Of a stretch of DNA of 39,280 bases, positions 16,026 to 22,630 are shown one piece after another. The position numbers were made by a program, and so were the translations under genes. The notes under the pieces are model-generated. The model was not told the origin of the DNA. It ran no database searches and saw nothing but the letters and a program-made list of their open reading frames with translations. The stretch is from Herbidospora galbida (GTDB lineage Bacteria > Actinomycetota > Actinomycetes > Streptosporangiales > Streptosporangiaceae): NCBI RefSeq assembly GCF_005233835.1, contig NZ_SZQA01000053.1, positions 1 to 39,280 on the forward strand. The letters are read 5' to 3'. Positions within the stretch are counted from its first letter, which is position 1. Each line of letters starts with the position of its first letter.

Positions 16026-16804
16026 GTGGCGGCCCCCGCTCTGGCGCGATGCCACCGGAACAGCCGGTTCTCTCCGGCCACGAGCAGCGCGTTGACCAGG
16101 ATGCCGAACAGGCCGACCAGGATGGTCGCGCCGATCATCAGGTCGAGCCGGTTGCCGCTCTGCGCGATGGTGATGTAGACGCCGACGCCCTCGATGCCGC
16201 CGGCGATCAGTTCCGACGTCACGACCAGCACGATCGCGACCGAGGCGGCCAGCCGGATGCCGGTGGCGATGAAGGGCGCGGCGCCCGGCAGCACCACCCG
16301 GTAGGCGACCGAACCGGGACCGAAGCCGAAGCTGCGCAGGGTCTCCTTGGCCAGCGGGTCGACGTCGCGCACGCCGTAGATGGTGTTGATGAGCACGGGC
16401 CACAGGGCGGCGTACACCGCGACCGTGATCCGCATGTGGGTGGTCTCCGAGTACAGCAGGATGACCAGGGGGATCAGCGCGACCGACGGGATCGGCCGCA
16501 GGAACTCGATCAGCGGCCGCACCGCCATCTCGGCGGGTTTGACCATGCCGAGCAGCAGCCCGGCCGGCACGGCGATCGCGATCGTCACCAGCAGCGCCAG
16601 CGCCCACGTGGTCAGGCTCGACCGGGCGCTGACGAGGAACTCCGGGTCGGTCAGCAGTTCACCGGCCCGCAGCAGGACAGTGGAGACGAGGGGCAGCCTT
16701 TCGGTGTCCCACGCGCCCAGCCGTCCCGCCGCCTCCAGAACGGCGAGCAGCCCCGCGGTCCCGATGAGACCGCGGAGCAGACTCGCCCCGTTTACCTTCG
16801 GCAC
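16022..16804 (-). CDS. ABC transporter permease (SsuC/TauC type), first permease
   Basis: Integral membrane permease, 260 aa, of the binding-protein-dependent family, with the EAA-type loop LRSFGFGPGSVAYRVVLPGAAP. It is clearly paralogous to, but well diverged from, the next gene. GTG 16804 lies 4 nt after the lipoprotein stop. SsuC/TauC systems usually need only one permease gene (homodimer), so two in tandem is a mild oddity. Confidence 0.9.
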   Translation of the reverse strand: MPKVNGASLLRGLIGTAGLLAVLEAAGRLGAWDTERLPLVSTVLLRAGELLTDPEFLVSARSSLTTWALALLVTIAIAVPAGLLLGMVKPAEMAVRPLIEFLRPIPSVALIPLVILLYSETTHMRITVAVYAALWPVLINTIYGVRDVDPLAKETLRSFGFGPGSVAYRVVLPGAAPFIATGIRLAASVAIVLVVTSELIAGGIEGVGVYITIAQSGNRLDLMIGATILVGLFGILVNALLVAGENRLFRWHRARAGAAT

Positions 16805-16808
16805 GTCG

Positions 16809-17804
16809 TCACTGCGCGGGGGCAGCCGGAGCCATCAGGGCCTTGACGTCGAAGCCGGCCGGGATCATGCCGTACTCCGTCAGCGTGTCGGCGACCCGCT
16901 GCAGACGGGCCTCGCTGAGCGAGGTGGAGTAGGTGCCCAGGGCGATGACGGCCGCGGTGGCGGCGTCGATCTTGGTGTACTTGGGCAGCGCCTCCTCCAC
17001 GACCTTGCGGTCGGAGGCGGCCAGGGTCTGCGCCTTGGCCAGGGCGCGCTGGAACGCGGCGACCGTCTTGGGGTTCTCGCTGGTGAACTTGTCGGTCATC
17101 ACCCAACCGGCGATGGGGAAGTTCTCCAGCGGACCGGCCATGCTGTCGGCGACCTTCTTGGCGCCGGCCTTGGCGTTGGCCGAGATGAACGGCTCGGCGA
17201 CCCAGATCGCGTCGACGGTGCCGGTCTCCAGCGCCGCGCCCATCTCGGGCAGCGGCATGGCGACGTACTGCTCCTTCTCGTTGATGGTGACGCCGGCGAC
17301 CTTGGCGGTCGCGGTCACCGCGAGGGTGCCGATCGCGTTGAGGGTGTTCACCGCGATCTTCTTGCCGGCGAGGTCGGCCGCGGTGTTGATGGCGGCGTTG
17401 TCACCCTTGGCCATGATGACGAAGTTGTCGGGGGCGGCCTGGTAGCTGTCGGCCACCACCTTGAACTTGCCCGCGCCCGCCTGCTGGGCGAGGAACAGCG
17501 CCACGTAGTTGCCGAGCATGGCGTCGAGCTGGCCCGCCACGAGCTTGGGCGTGGCGGCGGCGCCGCCGACCTCGACGGAGATCTTGACGTCGAGGCCCTC
17601 TTCCTTGAAGAAGCCCCGGTCCAGAGCGATCTGGATGGGCGCGGCGTCGGGCACGGCCACGACGCCGATGGTCAGGGCGCTCTTCTCCAGCCCGCCGGAA
17701 CCGCCGGTGGCGGAGCTCTCGGGCTCGCCGGTGCCACAGGCCGAAAGAGTCAACGCAGCCAGTACGCCCACGATGAGCGTCCGGCCCGCAAATAGGCGCC
17801 TCAT
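16809..17804 (-). CDS. Lipoprotein solute-binding protein, SsuA/NMT1 type
   Basis: Substrate-binding lipoprotein, 331 aa, first gene of the minus-strand importer operon. Signal peptide MRRLFAGRTLIVGVLAALTL is followed by lipobox LSAC (Cys23) and a Gly/Ser linker. The mature part shows the NMT1/SsuA pattern: VVAVPDAAPIQIALDRGFFKEEGLDV, then KLVAGQLDAMLGNY, DLAGKKIAVNT and ETGTVDAIWVAEPF. ATG 17804 has AAGGAG (complement of 17814-17819) 9 nt upstream. Family ligands include sulfonates, nitrate, taurine and thiamine-pyrimidine precursors; the sequence does not decide among them. Confidence 0.9.
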   Translation of the reverse strand: MRRLFAGRTLIVGVLAALTLSACGTGEPESSATGGSGGLEKSALTIGVVAVPDAAPIQIALDRGFFKEEGLDVKISVEVGGAAATPKLVAGQLDAMLGNYVALFLAQQAGAGKFKVVADSYQAAPDNFVIMAKGDNAAINTAADLAGKKIAVNTLNAIGTLAVTATAKVAGVTINEKEQYVAMPLPEMGAALETGTVDAIWVAEPFISANAKAGAKKVADSMAGPLENFPIAGWVMTDKFTSENPKTVAAFQRALAKAQTLAASDRKVVEEALPKYTKIDAATAAVIALGTYSTSLSEARLQRVADTLTEYGMIPAGFDVKALMAPAAPAQ

Positions 17805-17991
17805 AGGTTGAGTCTCCTTAGATGGGGGGATCGCACCCGCCCATGGCCGAAGATCGCGGGGCCCGGCGGGCGACGGCGAAGACTGTATCGGTTCGAAATC
17901 ACCATCAACAGGAATAAGAGCACTATGTCACCAAACTTGTAAATAAATAAGGTCCTGTGACTTTTGGGGGGTTAAGTGAAGTAGTGGGCGT

Positions 17992-18004
17992 TTGGACCGG
18001 TCCA
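17992..18004. promoter_or_regulatory. Palindromic operator candidate, copy 1 (TGGACCGGTCCA)
   Basis: A perfect 12-bp palindrome at 17993-18004, preceded by TT. It recurs with one mismatch at 18084. It is placed to control the divergent importer and/or conservon III promoters. Confidence 0.45.
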
Positions 18005-18056
18005 TCGAACGTCTGACCCGGATCCTTCGATTCCATCAGGCCGTGACCTGGCCTGC

Positions 18057-18068
18057 GGTAACTATGTG
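18057..18068 (+). promoter_or_regulatory. GGTAAC-TA-TGTG element upstream of conservon III
   Basis: Third occurrence of the GGTAAC-N2/3-TGTG string found upstream of each cvnA in this window, here 138 nt before the start codon. Function unknown. Confidence 0.3.
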
Positions 18069-18082
18069 ATGAATCGTCATCT

Positions 18083-18120
18083 TTGGAGCGGTCCAAAACC
18101 AATGTGACTATTGGTGGACC
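18083..18120. promoter_or_regulatory. Palindromic operator candidate, copy 2, with bulged inverted repeat
   Basis: TGGAGCGGTCCA (18084-18095) matches copy 1 except one base. It merges into GGTCC-AAA-ACCAAT (18090-18103), which pairs with ATTGGT-GGACC (18110-18120) around a GTGACT centre, an 11-bp interrupted hairpin. Either a second operator or a transcribed structure in the cvnA-III leader. Confidence 0.45.
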
Positions 18121-18205
18121 TCCTAGTCATATGCTCCAATTGCCCCTGGCTTATGGGAGGTATCCCGAAGAAAATTGAAATTTCTTTATCGGAAGGGTGC
18201 GGCCT

Positions 18206-21154
18206 GTGAGGACGGCAACGATCGAACGTGATCACCGCACCGCGCCTGAGGCGCCGCCGGAACCCCCAAGGGAGCCGGCCGGTCATCGGGACACGACATC
18301 CAGCCGGATGGCGTTGCACAACTGGCGGGTGCGTAACCGCCTTATCGCACTGATCATGATTCCGACCGTCGCGGCGGTCGTTCTCGGCGCCATGCGCGTC
18401 ATCAGCGCGGTTACCAGTGCCGCGGAATATCAGCGGGTGAGTGATATCGCCGCGTTCACGGGAACGCTCGGCGACCTCATCCAGGAGATCGAACTCGAAC
18501 GAGATTTGACAATTCCGTACATCGCCGACAGGCGAAGTCAAGAGTCCGATCTCAACCTAATCGACGCACAACAGAACAAAGTGGACGTGCTTGCTGAAAA
18601 GGTGCGAGCACGCGTGCCGGAGATCCAGGGATCTCTCGGTGACCTCGGTAAAGAGAAGCTGACGCGGGTCGACGGTCGTCTGTCCGAGCTCAAGAACCTT
18701 CGCGAGATCACCATCAAGACCCAGCTCCCCGCGCTGCCCGCGGTGGACAAGTACTCCCTCGTCATCGGCGACCTGCTGCGCTTCTACGAGGAGGTCGGCC
18801 AGGCCGGCACCGACGAGTCCATCGACGGCACCGCCGCCGCGCTGACCGCGCTGGCCCGCGCCAAGAACGAGCAGTCGATCATGCGTGGCCTGCTCTCCCT
18901 GGGCATCAAGATGCGCAACTTCACGCCGATCGAGCTGGACGCCGTGACCGCCGCCCGCAAGCGGTTCGAGAGCGAGATCGCCGCGTTCCGCGCCGCGGCC
19001 ACCCCGGCCGAACGGCAGCTGTACGCCGACACCGTGACCGGCTCCCGCGTCGACCAGGCCGAGTTCCTGCGCGGCTCGGCGATGGAGCGCATCCGCCTCG
19101 ACCGCCAGCTGGTCAACCTCGACGGCACCCCCGGCGAGGACTCGGAGATCTGGTTCGAGTCCAGCACCTTCGGCATCAACCGGATGAACGAGGTCGAGAA
19201 GCAGCTGGTCGGCTCGGTCGTGAAGCAGGCCGACGCACTGGCCGCCTCCGACCAGCGCGGCGCCCTCATCAACATCCTGGTCGTCGTGGTCATCCTGGCG
19301 CTGGTGCTGCTCATCACCACCGGAATGGCCCGCTCGCTGACCACGCCGCTGCGGCGGCTGCGGTCGGAGGCCCTGGAGATCGCCGGGCACCGGCTGCCCG
19401 ACCTGGTCCAGCGGCTGCGCGAGTCCGACGCCGCGCACGACTCGGTCCCGCACGTCGCCCCCATCGGCGTCAGCGGCTCCGACGAGATCGGTGAAGTGGC
19501 GCGCGCCTTCGACGAGGTCCACCGCGAGGCGGTCCGGCTGGCGGGTGACGAGTCGCGGCTGCGCAGCAACATCAGCGCGATGTTCGTCAACCTCTCCCGC
19601 CGCACCCAGACGCTGGTGGAGCGGCAGATCGCCCTGATCGACGGCCTGGAGCAGGGTGAGCAGGACGAATCCCGGCTGGCCAACCTGTTCAAGCTCGACC
19701 ACCTGGCGACGCGCATGCGCCGCAACTCGGAGAACCTCCTGGTCCTCGCCGGCCAGGAACCCGCCCGCCGGTGGAGCCAGCCGGTGGAGGTCACCGACGT
19801 CGTGCGCGCCTCGCTCTCCGAAGTCGAGGGCTACGAGCGCGTCGTCATCAACGTCCCCGGTGAGGTCGCGCTGGCGGGTCAGGCCGTCAACGACGTCATC
19901 CACCTCCTCGCCGAGCTGGTCGAGAACGCCCTGTCGTTCTCCGCCCGCGACACCCGCGTCATCGTCTCCGGCAACCGCATAGACGGTGGGGGAGTGATGG
20001 TGTCGGTGACCGACTCCGGCATCGGCATGAGCCCCGACGAGATCGGCGCAACGAACTGGCGGCTGGCCAACCCGCCGGTCGTGGACGTGTCGGTGTCCCG
20101 TCGAATGGGGCTGTTCGTGGTCGGCCGGCTCGCGCTGCGCAACGGCATCCGCGTGCAGATCCGCAACCACGACGGCGGCGGTCTCACCGCGATGGTGCTG
20201 CTGCCCGAGTCGCTGATCGCCGTGCCGCCCGGCGCGGTCCAGCAGAGCCAGCACTTCGGCACCGGCGGGTACGCCCCCGCCTGGACCCCCAAGGGGCAGC
20301 TGCCCCAGATGCCGCCGCAGCACGAGACCACCGGCGGCTGGGGCCCGCCGCAGCTCGGCTCGACCGGTGGACGGCCCGCGCTGCCGTCGCCCGGTCCGCT
20401 GGGACCGTCGACGGGCCCGTACAACACCCAGCCCCCGCCGCCCGCCCAGCACACGGGTCCCCACCAGTACACGGGTCCCCAGCACACGGGGCCCCAGCAC
20501 ACGGGTCCCCAGCACACGGGTCCCCAGCAGACGGGGCCGCAGCAGTCGTTGTTCGGCCCGCCACCTCGGCAGCAGGGATCGGTGCCGACCGGGCCGAACG
20601 GTGCTCCGGGAGGTCAGCCCACGATGTTCGGACCGCCGCCCCCGATGCCGCAGCAGCCCGGAAACCCGCTGCCCCGGCGCAAGTTCGACTCCGCCCTCGG
20701 CGGCCTGTCGGGCCTGAGCGAACGGGACGCCGACGTCACCGGCCCGCTGCCCGCGGTCCGGGAACCGGCCGGACAGGACCGTCCGGAGGAGTTCCTGCCG
20801 ATCTTCGCCTCGGTCGAGTCGGCGTGGTTCAAGAAGCCCGCCGAGGAGAGCAAGGCGGAGGACACCTGGAAGGAGTCCAAGGCCGACTCCGCGTGGGGGG
20901 TCGCCGCCGCGATCCAGCAGCCCCAGTTCGAGGCCAGCACCTCCGCCGGCCTGCCCAAGCGCGTACCCAAGGCCAACCTGGTCCCCGGCTCCGCTGAGCC
21001 GGGCCGGCAGGCGGCCGCCTCACCACCGCCCTCGCTCTCCCCCGACCGCGCCAGAAGCCGGCTCTCCAGCCTCCAGTACGGCGTACGCCAGGGCCGGGCC
21101 GTGGCCCGGGGTGAGATCAGCGAAGACGAGGGTTACCCAGGAAGAGGGGAATGA
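18206..21154 (+). CDS. cvnA: Conservon III sensor histidine kinase-like protein CvnA
   Basis: Third CvnA, 982 aa. It has a variable N-terminus with Pro/Glu residues, NWRVRNRL then TM1 (about 44-64), NIT-type extracytoplasmic region, TM2 (about 353-377), HAMP and FKLDHLATRMRR with putative phospho-acceptor His499. The HATPase_c (about 560-665) has ELVENALSFS and DSGIGM. A tail of about 310 aa holds QHTGP repeats, then TGPLPAV, EEFLPIFASVES, GLPKRVPKANLVPGS and YGVRQGRA. I chose GTG 18206 because GGAAGG (18191-18196) sits 9 nt upstream; GTG 18197 would abut it. The first 150 codons use less GC-biased codons than the rest. The stop overlaps cvnB by 4 nt. Confidence 0.86.
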   Translation: MRTATIERDHRTAPEAPPEPPREPAGHRDTTSSRMALHNWRVRNRLIALIMIPTVAAVVLGAMRVISAVTSAAEYQRVSDIAAFTGTLGDLIQEIELERDLTIPYIADRRSQESDLNLIDAQQNKVDVLAEKVRARVPEIQGSLGDLGKEKLTRVDGRLSELKNLREITIKTQLPALPAVDKYSLVIGDLLRFYEEVGQAGTDESIDGTAAALTALARAKNEQSIMRGLLSLGIKMRNFTPIELDAVTAARKRFESEIAAFRAAATPAERQLYADTVTGSRVDQAEFLRGSAMERIRLDRQLVNLDGTPGEDSEIWFESSTFGINRMNEVEKQLVGSVVKQADALAASDQRGALINILVVVVILALVLLITTGMARSLTTPLRRLRSEALEIAGHRLPDLVQRLRESDAAHDSVPHVAPIGVSGSDEIGEVARAFDEVHREAVRLAGDESRLRSNISAMFVNLSRRTQTLVERQIALIDGLEQGEQDESRLANLFKLDHLATRMRRNSENLLVLAGQEPARRWSQPVEVTDVVRASLSEVEGYERVVINVPGEVALAGQAVNDVIHLLAELVENALSFSARDTRVIVSGNRIDGGGVMVSVTDSGIGMSPDEIGATNWRLANPPVVDVSVSRRMGLFVVGRLALRNGIRVQIRNHDGGGLTAMVLLPESLIAVPPGAVQQSQHFGTGGYAPAWTPKGQLPQMPPQHETTGGWGPPQLGSTGGRPALPSPGPLGPSTGPYNTQPPPPAQHTGPHQYTGPQHTGPQHTGPQHTGPQQTGPQQSLFGPPPRQQGSVPTGPNGAPGGQPTMFGPPPPMPQQPGNPLPRRKFDSALGGLSGLSERDADVTGPLPAVREPAGQDRPEEFLPIFASVESAWFKKPAEESKAEDTWKESKADSAWGVAAAIQQPQFEASTSAGLPKRVPKANLVPGSAEPGRQAAASPPPSLSPDRARSRLSSLQYGVRQGRAVARGEISEDEGYPGRGE
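20447..20545 (+). repeat. 15-bp coding repeats (QHTGP) in the cvnA-III tail
   Basis: Six in-frame units: QHTGP, HQYTGP, QHTGP three times and QQTGP, followed by QQ. The DNA of the central units is nearly identical, so slippage is plausible. The T-G-P core is shared with the CvnA-I repeat although period and sequence differ. Confidence 0.8.
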
Positions 21155-21585
21155 CCAGCGTGAGAGAGATGAGCCAGGCCGCCCGCGGCATCAACTGGCT
21201 GATCAACGACTTCGTGATGTCGGTGCCGGGCGTCGCCCACACCGTCGTCGTCTCGTCCGACGGCCTTCCGCTGGCCTACTCGGACGGATTCCCGAAGGAC
21301 CGCGCCGACCAGCTCGCGGCGGTCGCGGCCGGCCTGATCTCGCTGACCCAGGGCGCCTCCCGGGTGTTCGAGGGAGGCCCGGTCACGCAGACCGTCGTGG
21401 AGATGCAGCGAGGGCTGTTGCTGATCATGTCGATCAGCGACGGCTCCTGCCTGTCGGTGCTGGCGGCGGCCGACTGCGACATGGGGCTGGTGGCCTACCA
21501 GATGACGCTGTTCGTCGAGCGTGCCGGTCAGGTACTCACGCCCGCGGTCAGAGCGGAACTCCAGGCTTCCAACCCGAGGAGATGA
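21151..21585 (+). CDS. cvnB: Conservon III roadblock/LC7-domain protein CvnB
   Basis: Roadblock/LC7 protein, 144 aa from ATG 21151 (ATGA overlap with cvnA-III). An alternative start is GTG 21160, which has GAGGGGA 9 nt upstream and would give VREMSQAARG, exactly the start of CvnB-II; I consider both possible. Conserved blocks are GVAHTVVVSSDGLPLAYSDG, RADQLAAVAAGLISLTQGA and GLVAYQMTLFVERAGQ. The protein is close to CvnB-II over its whole length. Confidence 0.87.
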   Translation: MTSVREMSQAARGINWLINDFVMSVPGVAHTVVVSSDGLPLAYSDGFPKDRADQLAAVAAGLISLTQGASRVFEGGPVTQTVVEMQRGLLLIMSISDGSCLSVLAAADCDMGLVAYQMTLFVERAGQVLTPAVRAELQASNPRR

Positions 21586-21587
21586 CC

Positions 21588-21980
21588 ATGGACTCGTGGG
21601 GGTCGCCGCCCTACGGGGGCGGCCAGCCGCCACCGCGCCCGGAGCCGGCCTCGCCGGTCCGCCCCTTCACCGTCACCGGCGGCCGCACGACACCGCGCAT
21701 GCAGCTCGCGCTGGAGGCGCTGGTGTCGTCGGCCACGTCGCTGCAGCACGACCTGTCCCAGCGGCCGCCGGAGTACCGGGCGATCAGCTCCCTGTGCCGT
21801 CAGGTGCGGTCGGTGGCGGAGGTGTCGGCGCTGCTGCACATCCCGCTCGGGGTGATCCGCGTGGTGATCGCGGACATGGTCGCCGAGGGCCTGGTGCACG
21901 TGCACCAGCCGCAGTTGGACGCCGGGATGCCGGACTTGGGCTTGTTGGAAAGGGTGCTCAGTGGACTTCGACGTCTATAG
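21588..21980 (+). CDS. cvnC: Conservon III DUF742 protein CvnC
   Basis: DUF742 protein, 130 aa, with a Gly/Pro-rich N-terminus (SPPYGGGQPPPRPEP), then VRPFTVTGGRTTP, SVAEVSALLHIPLGVIRVV and the end LERVLSGLRRL. ATG 21588 has GAGGAG 6 nt upstream; ATG 21582 would abut that site but overlaps the cvnB stop (ATGA). The last 20 nt overlap cvnD-III. Confidence 0.86.
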   Translation: MDSWGSPPYGGGQPPPRPEPASPVRPFTVTGGRTTPRMQLALEALVSSATSLQHDLSQRPPEYRAISSLCRQVRSVAEVSALLHIPLGVIRVVIADMVAEGLVHVHQPQLDAGMPDLGLLERVLSGLRRL

Positions 21981-22560
21981 TCACGGCGGCGGCGCGAGCC
22001 GCAGCCTGACCTCGACGAAGATTGTTGTGGCGGGTGGCTTCGGGGTGGGCAAGACCACCTTCGTCGGGGCGGTCTCGGAGATCGTCCCGCTGACGACCGA
22101 GGCGGTGATGACCGACGCCTCCAAGGACATCGACGACCTCGGCCTGACACCCAACAAGACCACGACGACGGTGGCCATGGACTTCGGCCGGGTGTCCCTG
22201 GAAGAGGATCTGATCCTCTATCTGTTCGGCACCCCTGGTCAGCACCGTTTCTGGTTCATGTGGGACGACTTGGTCAGAGGCGCCATCGGCGCCATCGTCT
22301 TGGTGGACACGCGGCGGCTGGCCGACAGCTTCCCCGCGGTCGACTATTTCGAGGAGGCCCAGCTCCCGTTCATCGTGGGCATCAACGGCTTCAACGGCCT
22401 CTACCCCCATGCCGAGGACGAGATCAGGGAGGCCCTCACCCTCTCGGCCCACGTCCCGATCGTCCGTACGGACGCCCGGTCCCGCGATTCGGTGAAGAAC
22501 GCCCTCATCACGCTGGTGGAGCACGCGCTCACCTCGCGTGTGGGCGGTCCTCGCTGGTGA
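21961..22560 (+). CDS. cvnD: Conservon III small GTP-binding protein CvnD
   Basis: GTPase-like protein, 199 aa. The N-terminus differs from the other two (MDFDVYSHGGGASRSLTSTK). The P-loop GGFGVGKT, TTTTVAMDFG, LFGTPGQHRFWFMWDD and the NGFN motif replacing NKxD follow. Here even the Asp of the G4 motif is Asn (INGFNG), unlike CvnD-I and -II (NG[WF]D). GTG 21961 uses the GAAAGG inside cvnC. No strong terminator is visible before ffh 70 nt downstream, so some read-through into ffh is possible. Confidence 0.88.
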   Translation: MDFDVYSHGGGASRSLTSTKIVVAGGFGVGKTTFVGAVSEIVPLTTEAVMTDASKDIDDLGLTPNKTTTTVAMDFGRVSLEEDLILYLFGTPGQHRFWFMWDDLVRGAIGAIVLVDTRRLADSFPAVDYFEEAQLPFIVGINGFNGLYPHAEDEIREALTLSAHVPIVRTDARSRDSVKNALITLVEHALTSRVGGPRW

Positions 22561-22630
22561 GCGGATAGGCTTGGGGGGCCGGGGGTAGTCCCCTGATCCA
22601 CGACGATTCCCTTCGAGGCTGGCCAATCAC

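Larger units (their letters stand above)
17805..18205. other. Divergent intergenic region between importer operon and conservon III
   Basis: A stretch of 401 nt without a gene, clearly more AT-rich than its surroundings (e.g. around 17890-17960 and 18160-18190). It must hold the promoter of the minus-strand importer and that of cvnA-III. It contains two copies of TTTGGAsCGGTCCA, a long bulged inverted repeat and the GGTAAC-TA-TGTG element, listed separately. I see no small ORF with a good ribosome-binding site in it. Confidence 0.7.

Noticed and set aside
15234-16607. A 457-residue version of the second permease
   Set aside because: The extra part overlaps the first permease in another frame; GTG 16025 overlaps that gene's stop and gives the normal 263-residue permease.
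21111-21980. A 289-codon frame as a CvnB-CvnC fusion
   Set aside because: Only the part after 21588 codes for DUF742; the upstream portion is a different frame of cvnB, whose own frame has all roadblock motifs.
1223-22560. The conservon island as a recently integrated mobile element
   Set aside because: I found no integrase, transposase, tRNA target or flanking direct repeats at its edges, and codon use is mostly like the core genes.
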